A DNA stretch of 64,000 nt from Prosthecobacter gellanilyticus. Its GTDB lineage: Bacteria; Verrucomicrobiota; Verrucomicrobiia; Verrucomicrobiales; Verrucomicrobiaceae. The translations under genes were made by a program, and so were the position numbers. How positions within the stretch are numbered: the first letter of the stretch is position 1; every line of letters begins with the position of its first letter. The notes under the pieces were generated by a model, which worked only from the letters and a program-made list of their open reading frames with translations, was not told where the DNA came from and made no database searches. Positions 16,828-25,538 of the stretch are shown one piece after another. The stretch covers positions 1-64,000 of the forward strand of contig NZ_BKAG01000040.1 in the NCBI RefSeq assembly GCF_007992435.1, read 5' to 3'.

Positions 16828-17194
16828 TGATGGTAGGGACGCGCTCCTGACCTTCGAAGCCTTTGGCGAAGAAGGTGCGTCGCGTCCGACTTTCTCCCGC
16901 GTCGCGCTCTCCCGATTTCCATTCACGCCTCTCGCCGAGAAGTCGCGAAGCGTCCTGGACTGCGCCTGTCCTCTGGCGCTCTTTCCCTGTCGCTCTCTCC
17001 TGAGTGTCCCCACACACGGAACCCCACGAGACCCCCAACGACCTTCCGGTCATCAGTGCTTATCAGTGTCCATCAGTGGTAAATAAAGAGCCTCCGCCAA
17101 CACACCCGCGAAGTTCCCCCAGGCACTCACCGTTCTCATGCCCTGTCCGGTTTCCTCCCCTCACGCGGGAAGGAACCTAACACCCCCGACCGGC
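16828..17194. other. Gene-free stretch with repeat pieces
   Basis: I see no gene. At about 16834-16888 an imperfect hairpin is formed by gggacgcg and cgcgtcc around inner ccttcg/cgaagaagg arms. At 16951-16985 there is a tggactgcgcc...ggcgctctt segment of REP character. At 17056-17082 is a copy of the repeat also found at 37545-37572. A run of palindromic repeats after a gene end is the likely content, and the promoter of the next gene should lie near 17100-17190. Confidence 0.5.
17056..17082 (+). repeat. AGTG(C)TTATCAGTG repeat, copy 1
   Basis: The sequence agtgcttatcagtgtccatc and the following agtggta match 37545-37572 with only two or three differences. A third, inverted, partial copy is at 37485-37513. 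Within the unit, atcagtg recurs at about 9-10 base spacing. All copies are intergenic. Confidence 0.6.
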
Positions 17195-20100
17195 ATGAAC
17201 CGCCTCCTCCTTCTCCTGCTCACCCTCTGCCCGCTGCTCGCTGTCGCCGCCACCGCATCAGCACAGCTCCCGCTCGAACTCAAACCCGGCACGCGCATCT
17301 GCCTCATCGGCAACTCGCTCTTTGATCACATGCGTGATGACGGCCAGTTCGAGGCCCTCCTGCACCAGCGCTTCGCGAAAGAAAAACTCATCGTCCGCAA
17401 CCTCTCGTGGTCGGCGGATGAAGTCGCCCTCCGTCCCCGCCCTGATGGCTTTGGCGATCTCAACCAGCACCTCACCGAGCATAAGGCAGACGTCATCCTC
17501 GCCGCCTTCGGCTTCAACGAAAGCTTCAAAGGTGAGAAGGGCATCGCTGAGTTCGAAACCCTGCTCAAAGCCTTCCTCATCGAGCTCAAAGCGCATCACT
17601 ACAATGGCGTGAGCTCTCCGCTCATCGTGCTCATCTCTCCCACCGCGGCGGAGAAACCTCATGAGCATCTGAACGCGCAGATCAAGCTCTACACCGAGGC
17701 GATGGCCAAGGTCGCCAAGGCGGAGGGAGTCGGCTTTGCCGTAGTCCGCGAGTCCTCTCGCGGTGACGGGTCCGAACCGCGAGAGAATTCGCGGACGACC
17801 ATCAACGGCGTTCATCTCAACAAACATGGTTATGCGCTTTTCGGAGAGACACTTTTCCGCGAACTGATCCAGGAAACACCTCCGAAACTCAATGAGGCCG
17901 TGCGCGCCGCCGTCATCGAAAAGGACAGCAAGTTCTTCCAGTATTACCGCCCGCTGAACTACTACTACATCAAAGGCGGTCGTGCCGAGCCTTATGGCGT
18001 GGTGAACTTCCCCGGCGAGCTCAAGAAGCTGCTACAGATGGTCACCAATCGTGATCAGTTTGTTTGGGACTTGGCCCAAGGAAAACGGAGCCTCAAGGAA
18101 GCTGAGGCGTTTGTTGACTCAGCGATCCCAACGGCAAACCAAGCAGTGAAAACACTTGCTGCCTTAGATGATGCGAACACCGAGAAACTCCCCACCATCA
18201 CCGGTGACCGCCCCATCAACGAATGGGTCACGCCTGCGGAAGAGCTCAAAGCCTTCAAGATCGACCCGCGTTTCGAGGTGAACTGCTTTGTCAGCGAGGA
18301 GGACTTTCCCGAGCTTTTTGTGAAGCCGATTGCCATCCGTTTTGATGCCAAAGGCCGTCTCTGGGTCAGCACCAGCACCACCTACCCGCAGATCCTTCCC
18401 GGCCAGGAGCCGCAGGACAAGATCCTCATCCTCGAAGACACGAATGGCGACCACAAGGCGGACAAATGCAGCGTCTGGGCGGACAAGCTGCACATCCCTC
18501 TGAGCTTCGAGTTCGGCAACGGCGGTGTCTTCGTCTCCGACCAGCCTAACCTAACGTTTCTCAAAGATACCGATGGCGATGGCAAGGCGGATCATCGCGA
18601 GAAACTCCTCACCGGTTTCGGCACCGAGGACAGTCATCATGCCCTGCATGACTTCGTCTGGAGTCCGGAGGGTGATCTCATCTTCCGCGAGAGCATCTTC
18701 CACCACAGCCAGGTCGAGACGCCTTTCGGTCCCGTTCGTGCGCGCGAGAGCAGCTTTTTCCGCTACACACCCGCCACGGGCAGGCTGCTCGCCTTTGGCA
18801 GTTATCTCAGCACGAACCCCTGGGGCATCACCTTTGATGACTGGGGCTTCCATGTCGGCAGTCATCCTGTCTTCGCCAGTGCTGTGCATGCTCTGAACGC
18901 GCCTTATCCAGACATCCATGTGCCTGCGGGCAGTTACTTCCCCGCCTACAGCGGCACCTGCGGCCAGGAGTTCCTCACCAGCAGCCACTGGCCTAACGAA
19001 CTGCGAAAAAAGCACTTCATGCGCGTGCGCTACAAGCCCACGAACGAGGTGGAGCTGCACGAATGGGTGGAGCACGACACGCACTTCGAGGAAAAGAAAG
19101 TCGGCATCGTCTTCCAGAGCACCAACCTCAGCTTCATCCCGGTCGACATCCAGCAAGGTCCCGATGGCGCCATGTATGTGGCCGACTGGTATAACCCCGT
19201 CAAAGGCCACATGCAGCACTCCCTCCGCGATACCCGCCGCGACAAAAAATCCGGCCGCATCTGGCGCATCACCGCGAAGGATCAAAAGCTCGAAGAAGCC
19301 CCGAAGATCGCTGGTGCGAGCATCCCTGAGTTGCTAGATTTGCTGAAGAGCGAGAACTACCGGACGAGATATCGCGCGAAGGTGGAGTTGAGGGAGAGGG
19401 ACAGCGAAGTCGTGCGCCACGCCGCCACCAAAGGATTGCAGGACATCTCCAATCTGGCAAACAACGACACTCCTATCCACACACTTGAACTCACCCACCT
19501 GCAGTCGGGCTTGATCGCCAGCAACTGGCCTTCGGATCGTTATCTTCGTTCAGACCCGGCTGCCGAGAGATCCAAAGCACAGGCCGAATTTGATGGAGAT
19601 GCTCTCTATTCACTCCTTCTTCCATCTCTTCTTCACCCTGCCTCTTCACCAGAAATGCGTGTTAATGCAGTGCGTTTTTTGCGTCGAGTTGATGCCCAAG
19701 AACGAGAGTTCTACCACAGAACTCCTGCTTCGACGTATAAGCCTCATATTGGAGATGACCTCCTGAAGGTAGCTGCCAACGACAAATCCGGTCTCGTACG
19801 CCTGGAAGCCGCTATCACCGCCAGCTACATCGGCACTCCCGAAGCCCTCGAAGCCGCGCTCGATCTGCTGAAGCACCCGATGGACAGCTACCTTACTTAC
19901 GCGCTACGCACATCCCTCGACAGCCACACGCTGCAACCGCTTTGGAAAGGCAACGCCGCCTTCATGGAGAAGCATCCCGAGCTTATGAAATTCCTCCAGG
20001 ACAGCGAGCCGAAGAAACCCGCCGTCATGGCCCGGAAAAAGAAGGCGGAGAAGGCCGATCCCTTTGATGCCCAGCCCGGCCTGCAAACCCTCACCATCAA

Positions 20101-20455
20101 GACCATTCCCGAGCGCCTGCTCTTCGATGTCCGCGAGTTCAAGGTGAAGCCCGGCGCGCCTGTGAAGCTGGTTTTCGAAAACCCGGACGTCACTCCGCAC
20201 AACCTTTTGATCGTCCAGCCCGGTGCTGCGGACGAGGTCGGCATGGCCGGCAATGAGATGGCCAAGCTGCCTGATGGCATGGCCAAAGGCTTCATCCCCG
20301 ACAGCCCCAAAATCCTGCACAAGACCAAGATGCTCATGCAGAACGAAAGCGAGACCCTGCGCTTCCAGGCCCCCTCTGCCCCCGGCAAATACCCCTACAT
20401 CTGCACCTTCCCCGGCCACGGGCTCGTCATGAAGGGCGAGATGATCGTCGAGTAA
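17195..20455 (+). CDS. Secreted SGNH hydrolase / PVC propeller dehydrogenase / HEAT / cupredoxin fusion
   Basis: About 1086 residues from ATG 17195, which gives a clean signal peptide (MNRLLLLLLTLCPLLAVAA); ATG 17138 adds an unlikely leader. Domain order: an SGNH/GDSL esterase domain (ICLIGNSLFDHM near 35, GVHLNKHGY near 210). Next is a membrane-bound-dehydrogenase-type beta-propeller (LWVSTSTTYPQ, DTNGDHKAD, DTDGDGKAD, VADWYNPVKGH). Then HEAT-like repeats (about 700-900), and a C-terminal cupredoxin with likely copper ligands in TPHN and CTFPGHGLVM. The usual CxxCH heme motif of this family is absent; the copper domain may take over electron transfer. A palindrome at 17744-17796 encodes part of the SGNH domain. 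Confidence 0.85.
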   Translation: MNRLLLLLLTLCPLLAVAATASAQLPLELKPGTRICLIGNSLFDHMRDDGQFEALLHQRFAKEKLIVRNLSWSADEVALRPRPDGFGDLNQHLTEHKADVILAAFGFNESFKGEKGIAEFETLLKAFLIELKAHHYNGVSSPLIVLISPTAAEKPHEHLNAQIKLYTEAMAKVAKAEGVGFAVVRESSRGDGSEPRENSRTTINGVHLNKHGYALFGETLFRELIQETPPKLNEAVRAAVIEKDSKFFQYYRPLNYYYIKGGRAEPYGVVNFPGELKKLLQMVTNRDQFVWDLAQGKRSLKEAEAFVDSAIPTANQAVKTLAALDDANTEKLPTITGDRPINEWVTPAEELKAFKIDPRFEVNCFVSEEDFPELFVKPIAIRFDAKGRLWVSTSTTYPQILPGQEPQDKILILEDTNGDHKADKCSVWADKLHIPLSFEFGNGGVFVSDQPNLTFLKDTDGDGKADHREKLLTGFGTEDSHHALHDFVWSPEGDLIFRESIFHHSQVETPFGPVRARESSFFRYTPATGRLLAFGSYLSTNPWGITFDDWGFHVGSHPVFASAVHALNAPYPDIHVPAGSYFPAYSGTCGQEFLTSSHWPNELRKKHFMRVRYKPTNEVELHEWVEHDTHFEEKKVGIVFQSTNLSFIPVDIQQGPDGAMYVADWYNPVKGHMQHSLRDTRRDKKSGRIWRITAKDQKLEEAPKIAGASIPELLDLLKSENYRTRYRAKVELRERDSEVVRHAATKGLQDISNLANNDTPIHTLELTHLQSGLIASNWPSDRYLRSDPAAERSKAQAEFDGDALYSLLLPSLLHPASSPEMRVNAVRFLRRVDAQEREFYHRTPASTYKPHIGDDLLKVAANDKSGLVRLEAAITASYIGTPEALEAALDLLKHPMDSYLTYALRTSLDSHTLQPLWKGNAAFMEKHPELMKFLQDSEPKKPAVMARKKKAEKADPFDAQPGLQTLTIKTIPERLLFDVREFKVKPGAPVKLVFENPDVTPHNLLIVQPGAADEVGMAGNEMAKLPDGMAKGFIPDSPKILHKTKMLMQNESETLRFQAPSAPGKYPYICTFPGHGLVMKGEMIVE
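17744..17796 (+). repeat. Palindrome embedded in the SGNH domain
   Basis: Arms 17744-17763 and 17777-17796 pair at 18 of 20 positions around a 13-base loop (arm cores gtccgcga and tcgcggac). The frame stays open and encodes RESSRGDGSEPRENSRT, a hydrophilic segment just before the conserved NGVHLN motif. It looks like a repeat that was inserted or expanded inside the gene. Confidence 0.65.
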
Positions 20456-20571
20456 AGTAGTGCCGAGCTTTAGCTCGCACCCTTCCCCGCAATCTCGCAC
20501 AGCCTAGACCCTTCAAATCCGTCTGCCCGCAGCCTGCCTTGGAAAGTAGTGCCGAGCTTCAGCTCGCACCC
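20454..20571 (+). repeat. Two direct copies of an AGCTT-centred hairpin repeat
   Basis: The segments 20454-20482 and 20543-20571 both read aaagtagtgccgagctt(t/c)agctcgcaccc, differing at one or two bases. Each contains gagct/agctc as a small hairpin. They lie between the fusion-protein gene and the coiled-coil gene. The 20456-20724 interval has no other feature I can support. Confidence 0.7.
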
Positions 20572-20724
20572 GCTTCCGTCCCCCACCAGATCCGGCACTC
20601 CGATTCCCCAGTTGGGCGTGCATTGCCTGCCTCTCACGGGCTGAAGCCCATGAGTACTTTGAAAACGGTTGGATTATTTTCCACCCGGAGGTTAAACTTC
20701 CAGTCCTGCAAAATTCCGGATCGC

Positions 20725-23358
20725 ATGAGCAAGCTGGCGTTCACACTCGATGACGGCAAAGAGGTCAACATGCCTCTGGCCGCTGACATGCCGCTTGGGA
20801 AGCTGGTGGAGATGAATGCTGCGCTGGAGGAGGCGGAAAAGTCCTGCCAGTTCTGGCAGCACGAGCTGGAGACCCTTTTGCAGAAGCACCAGAAGGCCAG
20901 CCAGGAGATGGAGGACCTCTCCCGCCAGCACGAGTACAAGACCTCCGAGGTGAACCGGCTGCTGACGCTCGAAAAAGTCCTGCGCGAGGAAGTGGAGGCG
21001 CTCAAGGTGCGCAAAGATCTCGCCCTGAACCAGCTTCAGGACATCAGCGGCCGGTGCGCGCAGGATCAGGCGCGGCTTGATCAGGTGCAGAAAGACATCG
21101 CCCAGGTGGAGTCTCTGCGGGAGAGAACCGCCCAGGAGCTTCAAGCCTGTGAGGCGCGCGTGGCAGCCGCGAGGAGAGAGGTCGAGCACCTCAAGGAGCA
21201 GCGCAGCACTCTCACCTCCGCCACGCAGACGACGAAGGACGAGCTCACGCAGGCGGAGACACGCCTCATGGAGGTGCGGACCGAAGCCGAGGCCACTGAG
21301 GCCCGGCAAAAGGAACTGCAAATCACCCTCACCAGTTTGGAAGTGCAGCGCACCCAGGCGGAGACCGCCGTGGCCAGTGCCCGCGCACTGCAAGCAACCC
21401 TTCAAGAAACCACCACGCGCATGGAAGACCATCTCAGCGCGCTGGGAGATCGACAGAAGGCCGCCGAGACAGATCTGAACCGCCTCAATCAGCAGCGCCA
21501 GGATCTGGAAGGCTCCCTCAACGATCTCAACCAGCAAAAACAGGAAGCCCAGTCACACCTGGAGTCCACCCAGCAGAAACTGCAGGAGGCGACTTCGACA
21601 CTCCAACAAACTTTGCAATCAGGCGATCAAGCCATGTCCCGTCTCCATGAACTGGAGAATGATGTCATGGCGCTCGAACGCCGCCGCACAGGCGATGAAC
21701 AGCGCGTTTCGGATCTCAAGACCGAGCTTGAGTCCCTGGTGTCTCGTCACCAGGAAACGCAGAGTGGTTTGAGCAGCTTGCAGCAACAGCGGGCCGAGCT
21801 CGAGAGCGAGGTGTCCAAGCTGGCGAGAGCGCATGAGGAAACCCTGCATGCGGCACAGGCCAGCCGGCAGGATCTGGCCCGTGAAGAGGAGCTGCTCCGC
21901 CGCACCAAGAACGAATGCGGTGATACCGCCGCGCTGCACAGCCGTCTGGAGAAACAAATCGACAGCCTGCAGACACGCCTCCGCCTCCAGGAGAGCAATC
22001 TGAATGAGATCGATGCCCTCCTGGCCCGGCGCAAAACCGAGCGCGAAAGCTCCGGCGAAGCCATGCGCAGCGCGCAGCGGGAGCACGACAAAGCCGTGGC
22101 CGGCCTGGCCCGTGCCCAGAAAGAATTCTCCGAGCAGACCACCCGCCTCGACGCCGTCAGCTCCCAGTTCGCCGATCTGCAAATCAAAGTTCGTTCGGCG
22201 GAGGACGGCCTCGCCGCCACCCTGAGGCGCCTTTCCAGCGAGGAGGCACGGCTCTCCACCATCGCCCAGCAGCGTGACCAGGCCGAACAAGAATTGCGTT
22301 ATGCGCATGACGTCAGGCTCACGTCAGACAGCCTCGCCATCCAGCGCCAGCTTCTGGCCGAAACCGATCAGCAGCTCAAGCACGCCTCCCAGCGCCTCAC
22401 TCAGAGTGAGACTCATCAAGCCGAGATGCAGGCCACCCTGGCCGATGCCGGATCACGACTCCAGGAGACCCGTGAAAACGCCGACAATCTCGCCGCCCAG
22501 AAACGGGACACGCAGCAGCGCCTGCAGGAACTCGCCCAGGAGGAGCAGCGCCTGCGCGCCGAGATCGAAGGTCTCGCAGCTTCAGAGAAGGCTGAGCGCG
22601 CCCGCTTTGACCAGCAGCGCGAGCTCTCTGAGAAAGCCCAGCGCAGCTTTGAAGCAGAGTCTGGTGCCCTGACTGAGCAGCTCAGCACCGCCCAGCAGCA
22701 TCTCGGTCTCGTCGAGGCGCAGCTCACCAGCCTCTTCGAATGGAAGGACCGCATGGACGACTGCCAGAACCGCCTGCAACAAGCGGCGGAAGGCTCCCTG
22801 GAAGCGCGCAATCTGACCAACGAGATCCACATGGTGCTCGGCGCGCTGCGCAGGCTGATGGCGAAGATGAACCTGCGTGATCCCGCAGCGGCTCCACCTC
22901 AGTTCATGACCGCGATGAAGCCTCGCGCCCCCTTGCCCATGGCAGCACCTGCGCCCGTTCGTCCTGCTGCATCCGTCCCAGAGTCCACCTCCGCAGCAGC
23001 GCCAGCTTCTGAATCCACACCAGGCACCGGCAACGAGGGTGAAGGCCCTGAAGACGCCCGCCTGGCTCAGATCCGCGAAGAAATCCGCCGCGAGGAAGGC
23101 CGCCTCGAAGGCCTGCGCCAGGAACGCATGCGTGTGGACATGCGCTCTCCCCGCATGCGTGGCGGCGTTGATCCCGCCCTTCAGGAGCAGGAAGCCAAGA
23201 TTCGCCTCGCCACCGAAAAACTTTCCCAGATCGAGGCCCGCGTGAAGCGCGCCGCCATCGACGAAAAGAGCCATCAGGAAAAAGTCGCCACGCTCAAGCA
23301 GCAGATCTCCGAACTGCGCGGTGAGATGACGAATCCCAGGTCAAACACCAAGCCCTGA
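20725..23358 (+). CDS. Long coiled-coil protein
   Basis: 877 residues from ATG 20725 (MSKLAFTLDDGKEV). The frame is open from 20539, but that part reads through repeats. After about 25 residues it is almost pure coiled coil to about residue 725, rich in Gln, Glu, Arg, Ala with heptads. Then comes a Pro/Ala linker (about 731-780), then a last coiled-coil stretch with a GEGPED acidic start. There are no Walker motifs, so it is not an SMC ATPase. No signal peptide or membrane segment is present. A cytoplasmic scaffold or cytoskeletal role is possible but unproven. It lies 66 bases upstream of ispF. Confidence 0.8.
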   Translation: MSKLAFTLDDGKEVNMPLAADMPLGKLVEMNAALEEAEKSCQFWQHELETLLQKHQKASQEMEDLSRQHEYKTSEVNRLLTLEKVLREEVEALKVRKDLALNQLQDISGRCAQDQARLDQVQKDIAQVESLRERTAQELQACEARVAAARREVEHLKEQRSTLTSATQTTKDELTQAETRLMEVRTEAEATEARQKELQITLTSLEVQRTQAETAVASARALQATLQETTTRMEDHLSALGDRQKAAETDLNRLNQQRQDLEGSLNDLNQQKQEAQSHLESTQQKLQEATSTLQQTLQSGDQAMSRLHELENDVMALERRRTGDEQRVSDLKTELESLVSRHQETQSGLSSLQQQRAELESEVSKLARAHEETLHAAQASRQDLAREEELLRRTKNECGDTAALHSRLEKQIDSLQTRLRLQESNLNEIDALLARRKTERESSGEAMRSAQREHDKAVAGLARAQKEFSEQTTRLDAVSSQFADLQIKVRSAEDGLAATLRRLSSEEARLSTIAQQRDQAEQELRYAHDVRLTSDSLAIQRQLLAETDQQLKHASQRLTQSETHQAEMQATLADAGSRLQETRENADNLAAQKRDTQQRLQELAQEEQRLRAEIEGLAASEKAERARFDQQRELSEKAQRSFEAESGALTEQLSTAQQHLGLVEAQLTSLFEWKDRMDDCQNRLQQAAEGSLEARNLTNEIHMVLGALRRLMAKMNLRDPAAAPPQFMTAMKPRAPLPMAAPAPVRPAASVPESTSAAAPASESTPGTGNEGEGPEDARLAQIREEIRREEGRLEGLRQERMRVDMRSPRMRGGVDPALQEQEAKIRLATEKLSQIEARVKRAAIDEKSHQEKVATLKQQISELRGEMTNPRSNTKP

Positions 23359-23424
23359 TCCACATTCCACGCGGGGCCTAAATCGCACTGGAAAGCCATC
23401 CCCTGCGAGCCTACATGCACACGC

Positions 23425-23898
23425 ATGACACGCGTAGGCATCGGATATGACGTTCACCCCTTTCAGGAAGGCCGCCCCCTCATTCTCGGAGGCGTGGAGA
23501 TCCCGCACACCCATGGCCTGCAGGGCCACTCGGATGCCGACGTGCTCTGCCACGCTATTGCCGATGCCGTGCTCGGCGCGCTCGGCCTGCCTGATATCGG
23601 CTACTACTTCCCGCCCAGTGATGCCAGCATCGAAGGCATCTGCTCCCTGCGCATTTTGGAGAGGTGCGCCGCCCTCGCCGCCGAGAAAGGCTACACCATC
23701 GAAAACGTCGATTCATCCCTCGTCGCTGAAGCTCCACGCGTGATGAAACACGCCCCGCTCATGAAGGAAAAGATCAGCGCCGCCCTCGGCATCCAGCCGG
23801 ATCAAGTCGGCGTCAAAGCCACCACCAACGAGCGCATGGGCTTCGTCGGCCGCGAAGAAGGCATCGCCGCCATGGCCGTGGCCTGCTTGGTGAAGTAA
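23425..23898 (+). CDS. ispF: 2-C-methyl-D-erythritol 2,4-cyclodiphosphate synthase IspF
   Basis: 157 residues, full length. It closes CDP-ME 2-phosphate to the cyclodiphosphate in the MEP isoprenoid pathway. Zinc ligands are D and H in GYDVHPF near residue 8-10 and H in LQGHSDADV. KATTNERMGFVGR is the conserved CMP-binding/C-terminal motif. The partner ispD is not next to it. The stop is five bases from the convergent end of a sulfatase gene. Confidence 0.97.
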   Translation: MTRVGIGYDVHPFQEGRPLILGGVEIPHTHGLQGHSDADVLCHAIADAVLGALGLPDIGYYFPPSDASIEGICSLRILERCAALAAEKGYTIENVDSSLVAEAPRVMKHAPLMKEKISAALGIQPDQVGVKATTNERMGFVGREEGIAAMAVACLVK

Positions 23899-23903
23899 AC
23901 AGC

Positions 23904-25520
23904 TTACTTCACCGGCTTCGCCGTCGTGTGGCCCTTCCCTTTGCCTTTGGCCTTGCCGGCTTTGGCAGCGAGCTCCTTCTTCCAGAGATCGACCGGCACC
24001 GCATTCGCCTGGTTCGCACCGGGCGTGCTGCGGCCGTTCGCGGAAAGGGTCTCCAGCTTCCTCGTGAGCTTGGCCACGATCTCCGGATGCTCAGCCTGCA
24101 CGTTCTTGGTCTCGCCGAGATCCTCATCTAGATTGAAAAGTTGGATAGGCGCTGAATCAGCAGGCTCGGTGCCGGGGCGAGGCTCGCTCCAGCCGCCGCT
24201 GCCAGGGCAGAAGCAGAGTTTCCAGGGACCTTCACGCACCGCGAAGTAACCATTGATGCTATGACTGACCAGAACCTCGCGCTGCGGCCCTTTGGCAGCC
24301 TGGCCTAACAAAGTGGGCAGAAAGCTAAAACTGTCCTCAGCCGCATTGTCCGGCAGTGTGACACCGGTGATTTCAGCGGCTGTGGCCACGAAATCCGTCA
24401 GGCAGGTCAGGTGCTTCGTGCTCTGGCCACCCTTCACCTTCGCCGGCCAGCGCACCATGAATGGCACGCGATGCCCGCCTTCATAAATGTCCGCCTTGTT
24501 GCCACGATACTTGCCGCTCGGATCGTGTCCCTTCTCCAGGAGCTCAGGATAGTTCGCGCTCGGTGAGCAGCCATTGTCACTGGTGAAGACGATCAGCGTG
24601 TTCTCGGCGAGGCCTTGGTCATCCAGCGCACGCAGCAGGCGGCCAACCTCCGCATCTGTCTCCATCACAAAGTCGCCGTATTGATTCAGCCCGCTTTTAC
24701 CGCGCCACTTCGGATTCGGCAGGATGGGTGTGTGTGGTGAAGCCAGCGGCAGATAGAGGAAAAACGGCTTGCCCGACTTCGCATCGGCAGCCTTGCCACC
24801 GATCCAGGAAATGGCCTGATCAATGAAGGTGCCGAGCACCTCGTAACCCGTGAAGCCTGGAGCTGCCGGGCCCTTGCGCGTGTATTTGTCCGTCTTGCCC
24901 TGCACCATCTCGATCTCGCGATCCTCGGTGGGTTGCACCGTGACCTTGTTCCCTTCGATGAAGACATACGGCACCATGTCCAGCGAGGCCGCGATACCGA
25001 AGTAGTGATCAAAGCCCACGCTCAGCGGTCCGTTCGTGTGCGGCTTCGTGAAGTCCACACTCCAGGCCTGCTCCGGTGCTTCGATGTTCAGTTCAGCCAC
25101 CGTCTTCCCCGGCTTGATCACCCAGTCCATGCCCAGGTGCCACTTGCCCACCGTCGCCGTGTGGTAGCCCTGCTCCTTCAACATGGTCCCCGCCGTCAGA
25201 CGACCTTGCTCAATCAAACGCGGACTCAGCCCGCCGAGCACTCCATTCTGCAATTTCGTGCGCCAGTTATAGCGCCCCGTCAGCGTGCCATAGCGCGTCG
25301 GTGTGCACACACTGGAAGGCGTGTGCGCGTCCGTGAAGATCATTCCCTCACGACCAATGCGGTCCATGTTCGGCGTCGCGATCTTGCCCTCAGGATTGAG
25401 CACACGCACATCACCTGTTCCGAGATCATCACAGAGAATAAAGATAATGTTAGGCTTGTCTGCCGCAGGCAGTGCGAGAGCCAAGGACAGAAAGGACAAA
25501 AGCGACAACAAGGACTTCAT
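23904..25520 (-). CDS. Secreted Cys-type sulfatase (S1 family)
   Basis: 538 residues with signal peptide MKSLLSLLSFLSLALALPAA. The metal-binding start NIIFILCDDLGTGD and the motif SSVCTPTRYGTLTGR are clear. C72 in C-x-P-x-R should be converted to formylglycine. KWHLG and FTSDNG complete the active site. The tail is Lys/Gly rich (KAKGKGKG). The substrate, probably a sulfated polysaccharide or ester, cannot be told. It lies 18 bases after another sulfatase gene on the same strand, so both are likely one operon. No maturase gene is in the window. Confidence 0.94.
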   Translation of the reverse strand: MKSLLSLLSFLSLALALPAADKPNIIFILCDDLGTGDVRVLNPEGKIATPNMDRIGREGMIFTDAHTPSSVCTPTRYGTLTGRYNWRTKLQNGVLGGLSPRLIEQGRLTAGTMLKEQGYHTATVGKWHLGMDWVIKPGKTVAELNIEAPEQAWSVDFTKPHTNGPLSVGFDHYFGIAASLDMVPYVFIEGNKVTVQPTEDREIEMVQGKTDKYTRKGPAAPGFTGYEVLGTFIDQAISWIGGKAADAKSGKPFFLYLPLASPHTPILPNPKWRGKSGLNQYGDFVMETDAEVGRLLRALDDQGLAENTLIVFTSDNGCSPSANYPELLEKGHDPSGKYRGNKADIYEGGHRVPFMVRWPAKVKGGQSTKHLTCLTDFVATAAEITGVTLPDNAAEDSFSFLPTLLGQAAKGPQREVLVSHSINGYFAVREGPWKLCFCPGSGGWSEPRPGTEPADSAPIQLFNLDEDLGETKNVQAEHPEIVAKLTRKLETLSANGRSTPGANQANAVPVDLWKKELAAKAGKAKGKGKGHTTAKPVK

Positions 25521-25538
25521 GGAGATGTACTGAGGAGG

